Below are positions 25,439 through 33,805 of a DNA stretch of 46,182 nt, piece after piece (the first letter of the stretch is position 1; each line of letters opens with the position of its first letter). The notes beneath the pieces were generated by a model. That model did no database searches. It saw nothing but the letters and a program-made list of their open reading frames with translations, and was not told the origin of the DNA. The DNA comes from UBA1151 sp963579925 (GTDB taxonomy: Bacteria; Chloroflexota; Dehalococcoidia; Lucifugimonadales; Lucifugimonadaceae). A program made the position numbers and the translations under genes. The stretch covers positions 1 through 46,182 of the forward strand of contig CAUZJA010000001.1 in assembly GCA_963579925.1 (NCBI GenBank). Reading direction: 5' to 3'.

Positions 25439-26189
25439 CACCGAAGCGGTAGCCGACTCCATAAATTGTGGAAATAAATCGTTGTCCGTCTGCCTCGCGC
25501 TCTATTTTGCGCCGCAGGTTGGATACGTGTGTGTCCAGCGTTCGGTCGAACCCTTCGAAGTCGTATCCAAACACACGCTCGATGATCCGCTCGCGAGGAT
25601 GAACCTGACCGGGTGCGCGCATGAAGTGGACCAGCAAGTTGAACTCCGTTGGCGTCAACTTGACGGAGGTATCGCCAACCTTCACCACCCTGGCATCGAC
25701 CTTGACGGTCAACTCACCGTAAGTGAGTACGTCCTGCTCTTCTTCAGCGGCACCAGAGGCCACAGAAGAGTCATCGGTGCGCCTCAATACGGCTCGAACA
25801 CGTGCTGCGAGCTCGCGGGGACTGAACGGCTTCGTCATATAGTCGTCAGCGCCGTAATCCAGGCCCGAAAGCTTGTCTGCTTCATCGACCCTGGCTGTGA
25901 GCATGATCACGGGAACTTTGTTATCCTCCGCACGCAGTCGGCGGCAGATCTCCAGGCCATCCATGCCGGGCAGCATGATGTCCAGGACCATCAGGTCAGG
26001 ATCGGTATCCTGCGCCAGCTTCAGCCCCTCAGTTCCGTTGTGGGTCACCGTCACATCGTGGCCATCACGGGCCAGGTAGAGGCGTGATATCTCTGCGGCA
26101 TGCTCATCATCTTCAACGATGAGGATGGACTTTCCGGAGACTACAGTCGTTCCAGATGGGCCAGTTGTAGCCCCAGATGTAGAAGTCAT
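25431..26189 (-). CDS. OmpR/PhoB-family response regulator
   Basis: The 252-residue regulator has an acidic pocket ILIVEDDEH, phospho-acceptor Asp near residue 70 (MVLDIMLPGMDG), conserved Thr in MLTAR and Lys near 120 (YMTKPFSP). A C-terminal winged helix follows, with TPTEFNLLVHFM and the recognition region LDTHVSNLRRKI. It activates or represses genes when phosphorylated by the adjacent kinase. The first 20 residues are a Ser/Thr/Gly-rich tail. The upstream gene is a secreted acidic repeat protein 23 bp away, probably in the same operon. Confidence 0.95.
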   Translation of the reverse strand: MTSTSGATTGPSGTTVVSGKSILIVEDDEHAAEISRLYLARDGHDVTVTHNGTEGLKLAQDTDPDLMVLDIMLPGMDGLEICRRLRAEDNKVPVIMLTARVDEADKLSGLDYGADDYMTKPFSPRELAARVRAVLRRTDDSSVASGAAEEEQDVLTYGELTVKVDARVVKVGDTSVKLTPTEFNLLVHFMRAPGQVHPRERIIERVFGYDFEGFDRTLDTHVSNLRRKIEREADGQRFISTIYGVGYRFGDV

Positions 26190-26212
26190 CAGATTAGCTC
26201 CGTACCGTGCTC

Positions 26213-27310
26213 TTATGCCGCCCGATCAAGAATCGGGGTACCGGTTGAATCATCGTCATCGTGTTCAGCAGGAGGGTCGCCGAATTCGAAGTGGAACGGG
26301 TCGCCATCGCCAAAATTGAACTCAAACCGACCGTTGCCGTCGAACTCACCTAGCTGCTCTTCAATCCGTTCGCGAAGCTCCTCAGGTGAGAGGCCGCGTA
26401 GTTCACCGAGATCTGGCAAATGAGGGAACTCGCCACCACTGAACTCGAATCGGAACGGGTGATCGCTATCGCCAAACCGAGGGAACTCAAACTCGAACGA
26501 GTCATTGTCGCCGCCGAACCCTTCAAAGCCGGGTATCTTCTCCATCAGCTTCGGGATTGTGCGCAGTCCGCCAGAGTCACCTTCAAAGAAATACTTTTCT
26601 ATCGATGGAAGACCAAATCGGAGGGCACCGGGCATCAGCCCGTCAACGGCCTCGGGTCGGCCCTCCCACCACTCTCGCAGTTCGATCGCCTGCGCTTCAT
26701 CAATGATGCCCGCCTCGACCAGACCATCCGCCGTTGGCGGCAAACGGTCTTCGTCGTCGGCTGCGCGATCGGTCTGGATGCGCAGGAATTCAATCGCCTC
26801 GGCAACACCAAGGTCCAGTAGAGATTCAGGGAACTCGTCGAGCCACGTGTTGATCGTCTCGCGATCTTCTTCAGACACGTCGCCGTGGATCAGTGCGCCC
26901 GTGATAAGTGGTTTACCGATGCGGATCACGCTGCGAAATGTTGGACCTTCACCGTCGAGCAGTTCTCGGAGGGTGGCTGCGCTGATGGTTCCAATCGACT
27001 CCGGAATGGTGTCGAGCCATTCCTCAATCTCAGCCTGCTCTTCATCACTCAATTTGCCGCTTGCGACGAGGTCAGCCAGAAGCGAGTCGACTTTTTCGTC
27101 GGCCAGTTCAGCGCCAGCCTGCTCGAAAGCGTCTTTCAGGTCGGTTGGGTCGATGCCAAGTAGCTCCGCCGTGCGTTCAAAGAGCCTGTCTTTACCGCTG
27201 TCGCCACTGCCAGTGAGTGCCTGGGCAGCAACAACGCCACCAGACACGGACGCGACGATAACCACAAGCAGTGGAATGAAAATCATCCTGCGGCGAAGGG
27301 TCTGGATCAT
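26213..27310 (-). CDS. Secreted or membrane-anchored acidic repeat protein
   Basis: The 365-residue protein starts with RRR and a hydrophobic segment (residues 9-31) ending VVAAQA, a likely signal peptide or anchor. The mature part is strongly acidic. Three related modules at about 79-106, 137-163 and 194-221 share a pattern like LV.xGxIxxEQAxxIxxWLxxxPEx (for example GKLSDEEQAEIEEWLDTIPE). The C-terminal third alternates Phe with Glu/Gly (FEFEFPRFG, FRFEF, FEFNFGDGD), ending in an Asp run. I do not know the function. Its place directly before a two-component system suggests an envelope stress or ligand role. Confidence 0.75.
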   Translation of the reverse strand: MIQTLRRRMIFIPLLVVIVASVSGGVVAAQALTGSGDSGKDRLFERTAELLGIDPTDLKDAFEQAGAELADEKVDSLLADLVASGKLSDEEQAEIEEWLDTIPESIGTISAATLRELLDGEGPTFRSVIRIGKPLITGALIHGDVSEEDRETINTWLDEFPESLLDLGVAEAIEFLRIQTDRAADDEDRLPPTADGLVEAGIIDEAQAIELREWWEGRPEAVDGLMPGALRFGLPSIEKYFFEGDSGGLRTIPKLMEKIPGFEGFGGDNDSFEFEFPRFGDSDHPFRFEFSGGEFPHLPDLGELRGLSPEELRERIEEQLGEFDGNGRFEFNFGDGDPFHFEFGDPPAEHDDDDSTGTPILDRAA

Positions 27311-27444
27311 CTGGGGAGCCTCTCGGAACTCTGACCTATCAATGAGTGTACCCCCATGTTCTATCGGCTCAATCTCAAGGAAATGTCAAAGATTTCTTTA
27401 GAAACCTTAATAGGGGATACGGCTCTGATCTCTTGAAGGTTGGC

Positions 27445-28668
27445 CTAGATCTCTTCCGGGCACCAGGGCAGACGTTCCGTTCGGAACATTGAGTCCGCCA
27501 ATGCGAGTTGCTCGTTGGAAGACGATTCTGCGCGAAGAGCCGCCACCAGCGTGCTGAACGAAACGCCGCCCATGTAGGCCGCGCTCAGGGCATCTGCTCT
27601 CAAAGTGGCATCGGGATTCGCATCGACTTCAGTAACGGTGGCTACACCTGCCTCAACAGACAGCCGGTAAGTGCCATCGTTCCATGGGCAGAACTCATCA
27701 TTTACCCTGATCGTGAGTTCCCCATCCGACGAATATGTTCTTTCCCCAAGCGCTGCCTTCACATCAACCAGTCGAAGCCACATGCCGTCCAATTCAACGC
27801 GGCGAAGCCTTCGGGAATCGTTGACGCGCCACTGCAGCGGGTCATCTGGCGTCATGTTCCAGTATGAGATCGTCTGCACAAGGTCGATGCCAAACAAGTA
27901 GCGCCATAGGCTTTTGTGAGCATCGTCGGTGGTCCAGATTAGCTCTTCAACTGCAAGTTCCATCTCATCTGGCTCGATGCGATAGACCACGTAGCCTTCG
28001 GGTACACCGTTGTTGAAGTAGACCACCCACATGCGATCAGATCCGCCATGTCGTTCATGCTCCGGGGAGGCGATGGTGAAGTCCCACCAGTTCTCCCGCC
28101 GCTCCAACATCCCAGCCCACGATTTACGCGCCGTATCCCACACGTGCTGCATGTGCGGACGTGCTTCTTTTCCGGACATCATCCTGACGGTTCCAAGCGC
28201 GTCGGTCTCCCCGCGACGGAACTTAGCGTCAACCTTCTCAATCGACGTATTCTGCGTTGTCGTCGCCACTCCAAAGCCAAAACGACCGTAGATCAGCGCT
28301 TCGGACGCCCAGAGCATCGAGAACGTCTCACCACGCTCTCTGGACTGTGCAAGCTGATTGGTCATCATTGACGTGAGAATGCCGCGCCTGCGGTGTGAAG
28401 GCTTCACGGTGACATACGCGATGCCGCTGCATGTGCCATTTCCACCGCCGGGAAGCGAGATGGGCAACGTTTGGGCGCCAATGGTGCCAACGATCTGTGC
28501 ACCATCGAACACGGCGAACGACCTGTCGCACTCCATGATGCGGGTTTCCGCCTCAATGCGACTATCCGGCGTGGAGTTTCCAAACCCAAGGTCTATTGCC
28601 TGAACAAAGGTAGGAATTTCAGGCTCTGTGATCGCTCTGAGCGTCAGGCCGTCTGGGAGAGTTGCCAT
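27445..28668 (-). CDS. Eis-like GNAT acetyltransferase, tandem copy 1
   Basis: The 407-residue protein has the Eis layout: an N-terminal GNAT domain with acetyl-CoA loop VKPSHRRRGILTSMM (about residues 87-101) and the ASEALIYGRFGFG block whose Tyr corresponds to the catalytic Tyr126 of mycobacterial Eis, a second GNAT-like domain, and a C-terminal SCP2-like domain. Eis enzymes acetylate amines, including aminoglycosides, and use the C-terminal carboxylate as base. This copy ends PWCPEEI, not in Phe. Its ATG follows directly on the stop of copy 2 (TAAATG). Confidence 0.88.
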   Translation of the reverse strand: MATLPDGLTLRAITEPEIPTFVQAIDLGFGNSTPDSRIEAETRIMECDRSFAVFDGAQIVGTIGAQTLPISLPGGGNGTCSGIAYVTVKPSHRRRGILTSMMTNQLAQSRERGETFSMLWASEALIYGRFGFGVATTTQNTSIEKVDAKFRRGETDALGTVRMMSGKEARPHMQHVWDTARKSWAGMLERRENWWDFTIASPEHERHGGSDRMWVVYFNNGVPEGYVVYRIEPDEMELAVEELIWTTDDAHKSLWRYLFGIDLVQTISYWNMTPDDPLQWRVNDSRRLRRVELDGMWLRLVDVKAALGERTYSSDGELTIRVNDEFCPWNDGTYRLSVEAGVATVTEVDANPDATLRADALSAAYMGGVSFSTLVAALRAESSSNEQLALADSMFRTERLPWCPEEI

Positions 28669-29889
28669 TTAGAAGTCCACCACATTCCACGGAGCCTTTT
28701 GCGTCACGAACATGGCATCAGCCTTGCTGAGCGAGCCGACAGCGTTCTCATCAATCAGTCCTGAGCGACCAAGAACGCTCGGCCGGGTTCCGCCAAACGT
28801 AATTGAGCCAAGAATCGCCACGTTCATCGTGAGTTCAGGTGACTTATCAGTAGGTACGCATGTAGCACCATCCCCGGAACCGGAGAGCAAGTATGTCCCT
28901 GCCGCATAGCCGCCTGACTCATCAATCACCTTGATCGACAGGTCTCCAGTTGCGGAATACGCTCTCGATTCGAGCACCGTTGGAACATCAAGAATTCTTG
29001 ACCAGATGCAGTCCTGCGGAATGCGTTCAAGCGCTCGAGTGTCTTGGAGCATCCACGGCAGAGCATCATCCACTGGTCGATCGCCAACTTGTATCTCACC
29101 GACAAGGTCAATTCCGAAGCAGTAGTTCCAGAGGGCAAGTTCAGCGTCTCGGTCAACGCCCACCAGTTCAATAATCCTCATGTTGTCGCGTCCATCGCCC
29201 GTCCGGCGATAGTTCACGTAACCCTCAGGTGAGTCGTTCACATAGTAAATCCCGGTGTGGAGCTCACTGTCGTCATTTCGGTCCCACTCAGGATCGATGC
29301 CGAGCCATTTCCACTCATTGGAACTCCGAATGATCCAGCCAGGACGAGTTGAGGCGACCTTTTCAAACACCTCTCGGGCGTCGGATATTCCGTCCTTGGC
29401 AGACTTATACCGCATCTCGCCGGCCGGTTTTGACGTGATGGCGAGCGCCGTCCGGTTACGAGAAATCTTGTAGCGCTCCCTGAACAGCGCTACGCCGTAG
29501 CCGAACCGGCCGTAGATAGCTGGCTCGGAGGCATAGAGCGATGCCATCGCATGTCCGCGCTCAACTGCCTCCGCCATCGCTGCGGGCATCATCTTTGACA
29601 AAATGCCGCGCCGACGATGGGTTGGGGACACAGTCACCATTGTGATCCCGGCGGTTGAAATTCTGGCTTTTGAATTGACGGTCTCGTAGTCAATGTACGC
29701 CAACGATCCGACGATCTGATCGCCATCGAATGCAGCGAATGGGTAAGTCGCTTCCACGATGTTAGTGAAGTGCGCTAGTTGCTCATCCAGAAACGTGCCT
29801 GCTCCACCAAAACCAATACTGATTGCCCTGCTGAATGCCGGCAACTGGTCTGGCGATGGACGTCTGATTTCGATCTTTTGTTTGTTCAT
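28669..29889 (-). CDS. Eis-like GNAT acetyltransferase, tandem copy 2
   Basis: The product has 406 residues from the ATG at 29889. It shows VSPTHRRRGILSKMM, ASEPAIYGRFGYG, and a C-terminus APWNVVDF ending in Phe as in characterised Eis. The alternative upstream start at 29913 would overlap copy 3 by 22 bases and adds a tail (MASHLLLI) with no family match; from 29889 the gap is two bases. It was evidently formed by tandem duplication with its neighbours, though the copies have diverged widely outside the motifs. Confidence 0.88.
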   Translation of the reverse strand: MNKQKIEIRRPSPDQLPAFSRAISIGFGGAGTFLDEQLAHFTNIVEATYPFAAFDGDQIVGSLAYIDYETVNSKARISTAGITMVTVSPTHRRRGILSKMMPAAMAEAVERGHAMASLYASEPAIYGRFGYGVALFRERYKISRNRTALAITSKPAGEMRYKSAKDGISDAREVFEKVASTRPGWIIRSSNEWKWLGIDPEWDRNDDSELHTGIYYVNDSPEGYVNYRRTGDGRDNMRIIELVGVDRDAELALWNYCFGIDLVGEIQVGDRPVDDALPWMLQDTRALERIPQDCIWSRILDVPTVLESRAYSATGDLSIKVIDESGGYAAGTYLLSGSGDGATCVPTDKSPELTMNVAILGSITFGGTRPSVLGRSGLIDENAVGSLSKADAMFVTQKAPWNVVDF

Positions 29890-29891
29890 AA

Positions 29892-31115
29892 TTAAAAGTA
29901 GATGTGAGGCCATGGGGCCACGTTTGATTCAAATAGTCGTTGCAAGCGGGCGACGCCATCGCCAGCATGATCCTCAATCTGACCAGCGGCAAACATGGAA
30001 TAAGCACTCACGCCGCCAAGATAGAGCGAGCCAAGGTCTTCAACCCTCAGAGTTACCTCTGGAGCGCCCGGAGTTGGGCTGCAGACCGCTCCTTCATCGC
30101 CAGAGTCCAGCAGATGAGTGCCGTTGTTCCACGGGCACGATTCATCAATCACGCCGATCGCGATAGTATCCTCAACGCCATAGAGCGCTGCGCTCAGCGC
30201 CTCATCGACGTCAACCAATCTCAATGAGATGCCATCCGAAATCGTGCGGGTGACTGCCCGTCGATCTTTCAGCCACCAATGGAGTGGTTCATCCGGCGGA
30301 CGCCTTACCTCTAGTTTTCTAGTGAGATCAATATCCAGAAAGTACCGCCACAACCGCGCAGAGGCGCGGATAGTGGCCGCGACCATATCGTTGATCTTGA
30401 CGGTTCCGCTTGGGTTTCCGCTGGCCCAATCGTTTTCAACTTGATATGACGCGAAGCCCTCGCAACGGCCATCAAAGTAACAGCCCACCTGCAGTGTCTT
30501 TAGTTGCTGGCCTGGTGGGGATATTTTTCCTCTCAGTTCTCTGATCCAGAACGGGTCGGAGCGCGTGATAATTCCTGGCGTCAGATGCATGGCTTGAGTG
30601 TGAACTGGCGTGAACTCTTTGATGGCATCTTCCCAATCGACGAACCTCATATCCCCTTCCGCGCCAACGCCATCATGGAAATCTGAACGAGTGGTGTCGA
30701 TCTCCAGATCCTCGTTCCACGTCGCAACACCCCAGCCGAATCGACCGTAGATTGGCGCCTCCATGGCGAATAGCGCTGCGAGCGACTCACCCCGCTCCCG
30801 GTAGTCCGCAAGCTGGCGCGTAACCATGCCACGCATGATTCCCTGTCGCCGATGCGTTGGGCGCACCGCAACCCAGCTCAGACCGCCGCAAGGCAGGATA
30901 GCGCCGCCGGGCACGGACATGGAGTGCGAATACGACATCGATTGCCCAACCAGTTGATCGCCATCAAACGCGACAACAGAGCGATCAAACTCCCAGGCGT
31001 TCTTGCCCCAGTACTCCGCCCATTCGGGGATCGGCAGAGTTCCCTCCGCCACGCGGTTGAGTTCGTCAGCCAGCGGATGCTCTTCTGGCTTCAGTTTTCG
31101 ATATTCAAGACTCAT
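29892..31115 (-). CDS. Eis-like GNAT acetyltransferase, tandem copy 3
   Basis: The 407-residue protein has VRPTHRRQGIMRGMV in the acetyl-CoA loop (Gln and Met in place of the Arg and Leu of the other copies), AMEAPIYGRFGWG around the catalytic Tyr, and the C-terminus APWPHIYF, again ending in Phe. Its Ser-Glu pair before the Tyr block is Met-Glu here. It lies 16 bp downstream of copy 4 on the same strand. It has the three-domain Eis length, with no truncation. Confidence 0.88.
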   Translation of the reverse strand: MSLEYRKLKPEEHPLADELNRVAEGTLPIPEWAEYWGKNAWEFDRSVVAFDGDQLVGQSMSYSHSMSVPGGAILPCGGLSWVAVRPTHRRQGIMRGMVTRQLADYRERGESLAALFAMEAPIYGRFGWGVATWNEDLEIDTTRSDFHDGVGAEGDMRFVDWEDAIKEFTPVHTQAMHLTPGIITRSDPFWIRELRGKISPPGQQLKTLQVGCYFDGRCEGFASYQVENDWASGNPSGTVKINDMVAATIRASARLWRYFLDIDLTRKLEVRRPPDEPLHWWLKDRRAVTRTISDGISLRLVDVDEALSAALYGVEDTIAIGVIDESCPWNNGTHLLDSGDEGAVCSPTPGAPEVTLRVEDLGSLYLGGVSAYSMFAAGQIEDHAGDGVARLQRLFESNVAPWPHIYF

Positions 31116-31131
31116 TCAGCTCTCATTAACC

Positions 31132-32355
31132 TCAAATTTGGGGCTCAATAGCCGGACACCATGGCATGGACGACCAGCCAAACATGCTATCTGCGGTGGC
31201 TACCGCTGAGGATGTGTTCCCAGCGATGCGACCCGATGCAGCAAGGACAGATGGTTTCACACCGCCAAGGTAAATTGCACCAAGGTCTTCCACCGTCATG
31301 GTCAGGTCTGGAAGTTCCGTGCTGGAAGTGCAGGTCGCTCCAAGTGGGCCGCCTTCCAACCGGAATGTACCGGCACCCCAGCCACCCCACTCGTCAATCA
31401 CCTCAATAGTTAGCCCGCCATCATGTGCATAGCGTCTCGCCTCCAGCGCGGCGGGGACATCGAGAATGCGATTCCATACGCTATCGATGGACAGTCGTTC
31501 GAGACGTCTCGGGTTGCGAAGTAGCCACGGTAATGGGTCATCAATCGGACGGTTGCCCGCGGTGATGGATTCGATCACATCGATGCCGAACAGATATTCC
31601 CACAACGCCCGATGCGCCGCTGGCGTTGTAGTGACCATCTCCTCCACGACCAGCGTCTTCTTCGGAATCCAATTCTGCCAGTTGCCTGAGCTGTTGTAGA
31701 TCACATAGCCCAGCGTTTCGCCAGCTTCCTGGTAGGCGGCAATCAACATCTTCTTGATCTCGACAGGCCAGAAGCGGAGATCCCAGTAGGTCTGATCTCT
31801 CTCATAGGTTCCAAGGCGAGTGCGAGGCGCCAACGCATATGCACTGGGAATGACTTGTTTTGCGGTTTCAAGATCAACCAGCACTACCTCACCGGGGATG
31901 TCATATTCATCACGGAAAACAGCGTGCGGCTGCTGAATCTTGAAGCGCTCAAAGTGCGAAGCAATGCCGTAGCCGAACCGCCCATAGATAGAACTCTCAG
32001 AAGCGTGCAGCGTGGCGGTTGGTTCGCCGATCTCTTTGACCTGATCCATGTGCTGCCGCATCATCTCGGTCAGGATGCCACGTCGTCGGTGAGTGGGGCG
32101 CGTCGTTACGAATGAGAGGCCCGCTGAGTTGAGTTTGCCGCCGGGCACGGTCATTGGTGTTGGGAAGCTGCACAGTGTGCCAACGATCTGAGATCCATCA
32201 AACGCTGCCACAGATCGCTCCGGCTCGAACACGGGTCCGAACCGATCAAACGCATCCTCCTGACCGGCGCCCGTGTCTGTATACGCCGTAATTTCGGCGC
32301 GCAGAAAGTCTGGGAACTCTTCCTGTGTGACGGCGCGGTATGTAACTGGTCTCAT
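31132..32355 (-). CDS. Eis-like GNAT acetyltransferase, tandem copy 4
   Basis: The 407-residue protein is the first of the four to be transcribed, 34 bp after the bicupin. It has TRPTHRRRGILTEMM and ASESSIYGRFGYG. The C-terminus runs past the conserved PW (SMPWCPAIEPQI), so the terminal carboxylate is displaced by a few residues compared with copies 2 and 3. That should affect catalysis if the Eis mechanism holds. Confidence 0.88.
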   Translation of the reverse strand: MRPVTYRAVTQEEFPDFLRAEITAYTDTGAGQEDAFDRFGPVFEPERSVAAFDGSQIVGTLCSFPTPMTVPGGKLNSAGLSFVTTRPTHRRRGILTEMMRQHMDQVKEIGEPTATLHASESSIYGRFGYGIASHFERFKIQQPHAVFRDEYDIPGEVVLVDLETAKQVIPSAYALAPRTRLGTYERDQTYWDLRFWPVEIKKMLIAAYQEAGETLGYVIYNSSGNWQNWIPKKTLVVEEMVTTTPAAHRALWEYLFGIDVIESITAGNRPIDDPLPWLLRNPRRLERLSIDSVWNRILDVPAALEARRYAHDGGLTIEVIDEWGGWGAGTFRLEGGPLGATCTSSTELPDLTMTVEDLGAIYLGGVKPSVLAASGRIAGNTSSAVATADSMFGWSSMPWCPAIEPQI

Positions 32356-32389
32356 CTGGTCATCCTGAAGCGCCGTGATGCGGCGCGGG

Positions 32390-33130
32390 TTACTCGACGT
32401 CTACGCGGGGCGGCGGGTTCAACACCGGGTGGAGAGCCAAAAGTCGCGACTTCTTGCCCGTCGGGTTGAATATGCCGTGTCGAATCGTTGGCTCGCAGAG
32501 GAACAGATCGCCCGCTTTAAGCGTGATGCTGTCCTTCTTATCGTAGACCGCGCCAAGCTCGCCTTCGATGCAGAACATCGACTCTTCGTGTGCCGGGTGG
32601 AAGTGATTAGGAGCTATCGCACCGGGGTTAAACGTGAGCTCTGAGAAATATGAAGACTCTGCACCAAGGAAATCGCCAACCATGTCATATCGTGACACGC
32701 CAGGCATGAACTCAAATGGCTTCACCTTGTCCCGGAAAAACACGCCAACGTCTGGTGCGCCGTCAATCCACTCTGGTTCAGTCGCCACTTCTCGCTCAGG
32801 TGAAGGGGAGGGGTACATAACGATGAAGCGCGCAGGCGTTTCGCCTACGTTCGCAAGCCCGTGACCGAGGCCACGACGAGCAACGATACAGTCACCGGCC
32901 TTCGCTCGGAACCTGTGACCATCCAGCCTGAACTCAACCTCGCCAGAAGCAACGTAGATGTTCTCTTCGGTATTGGGATGAATGTGGTAGACCGACGTAA
33001 CGCCAGGATCCAACGTGAGATCGCCAACCGTCATCATCTTTGAGCCGTGCTCACCGCCCATCATGTCGTACATGTTGGTGCCGGGCATGGGAGATACTTG
33101 CGGCTGGTGGCTACGTCGTCGAATTGGCAT
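32390..33130 (-). CDS. Bicupin (two-cupin-domain) protein
   Basis: The 246-residue protein contains two cupin beta-barrels. The first has YHIHPNTEENIYVASGEVEF with metal-binding His residues and HGLAN (near residues 48-92); the second has NHFHPAHEESMFCIEGELG and RHGIFNPTG (near 174-225). Both retain the His-x-His...Glu...His ligand set, so two metal sites are possible. Cupins of this size include dioxygenases, isomerases and sugar-binding proteins; no substrate is evident. It leads into the four Eis-like genes. Confidence 0.85.
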   Translation of the reverse strand: MPIRRRSHQPQVSPMPGTNMYDMMGGEHGSKMMTVGDLTLDPGVTSVYHIHPNTEENIYVASGEVEFRLDGHRFRAKAGDCIVARRGLGHGLANVGETPARFIVMYPSPSPEREVATEPEWIDGAPDVGVFFRDKVKPFEFMPGVSRYDMVGDFLGAESSYFSELTFNPGAIAPNHFHPAHEESMFCIEGELGAVYDKKDSITLKAGDLFLCEPTIRHGIFNPTGKKSRLLALHPVLNPPPRVDVE

Positions 33131-33187
33131 TGGAGATCCTGGTTTGCTCGAAATAAAGTTGGCGTGAAGAAGAACCTTATCATCGCG

Positions 33188-33221
33188 CAGCTAGGGAGCG
33201 AGCAACGCCTCTCCCTAGCTG
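33188..33221 (-). promoter_or_regulatory. Strong hairpin upstream of the bicupin
   Basis: Perfect 11-bp arms CAGCTAGGGAG / CTCCCTAGCTG with a 12-nt loop, in the 167-bp gap between the broken GNAT and the bicupin. On the minus strand only a weak TTCTTCTT follows about 17 bases later, so it may be an imperfect terminator, an attenuator or an mRNA-stabilising structure. Confidence 0.55.
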
Positions 33222-33297
33222 ACTGCTGCGGCGAATTCTTCATCATGTGTCGCCTCTGACATTGGCATCGGTGGCTCAGGGTGATCCGGCGGCGGAA

Positions 33298-33798
33298 TTA
33301 GTTCCAATTGCCAGTATCCAATGTCCACCCACCGCCCTGATTTGAAGCCAACGTTTTTTGGGTCCCGATGTACTTTGAACCGAAAGACTCGAACATTCGG
33401 ACGCTTGCAGGATTGGGCAGGGCAATCGCACCGAAGACCTGAACGAATCTCTGGACACGGAGCGCAGCAAGCATCGAACTCACCAATGCCCTGCCAATAT
33501 GGACTCAGCGATAACCATCTGCCAGGTATGTGCTCAATTCAACCGCCCAACGATACGCTGCGCGTTCCTTGAATCTGCGGGCATAGCAGTAGCCCACGAT
33601 GGCGCCGTCAATCTCACAGACGAGCCACGGAGCAAACAGAAGCGTGTCTTTGATTCGCGCTGCGATCTCGGCCTCACTTGGAACCACTTCTTCGAACGAG
33701 ATCATCGTGTCTCGCACGATGGGACCGTAGATGTCGACAATGGCCGCCGCGTCAGAAATTCCAGCAAGGCGTATTAGGACAGTCGATGACTTTTCCAT
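33298..33798 (-). pseudogene. Phosphinothricin-acetyltransferase-like GNAT interrupted by one TGA
   Basis: A single frame from 33798 to the TAA at 33298 encodes a full-length GNAT of about 166 residues, broken only by TGA at 33505-33507. Before it are ISFEEVVPSEAEIAARI, PWLVCEIDGAIVGYCYA and ERAAYRWAVELSTYL; after it VHIGRALVSSMLAALR, ALPNPASVRMFESFG and GGGWTLDTGNW. The stop replaces the residue between YR and VHIGRAL, probably Gly (GGA to TGA) in the acetyl-CoA loop. It is a recent nonsense mutation or a sequencing error. The gene lies seven bases after the first MFS gene's stop. Confidence 0.8.
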
Positions 33799-33805
33799 GG
33801 TGTCA

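Noticed and set aside
26505..27401. 298-codon plus-strand frame opposite the acidic repeat protein
   Set aside because: Its long Ser runs are the complement of Glu/Asp codons, and no family features appear.
33505..33507. In-frame TGA read as selenocysteine or tryptophan
   Set aside because: TGA is used as a normal stop here (for example the DUF72 gene at 43854-43856 and the amidohydrolase at 22409-22411), the aligned residue should be Gly, and no selenocysteine hairpin is evident.
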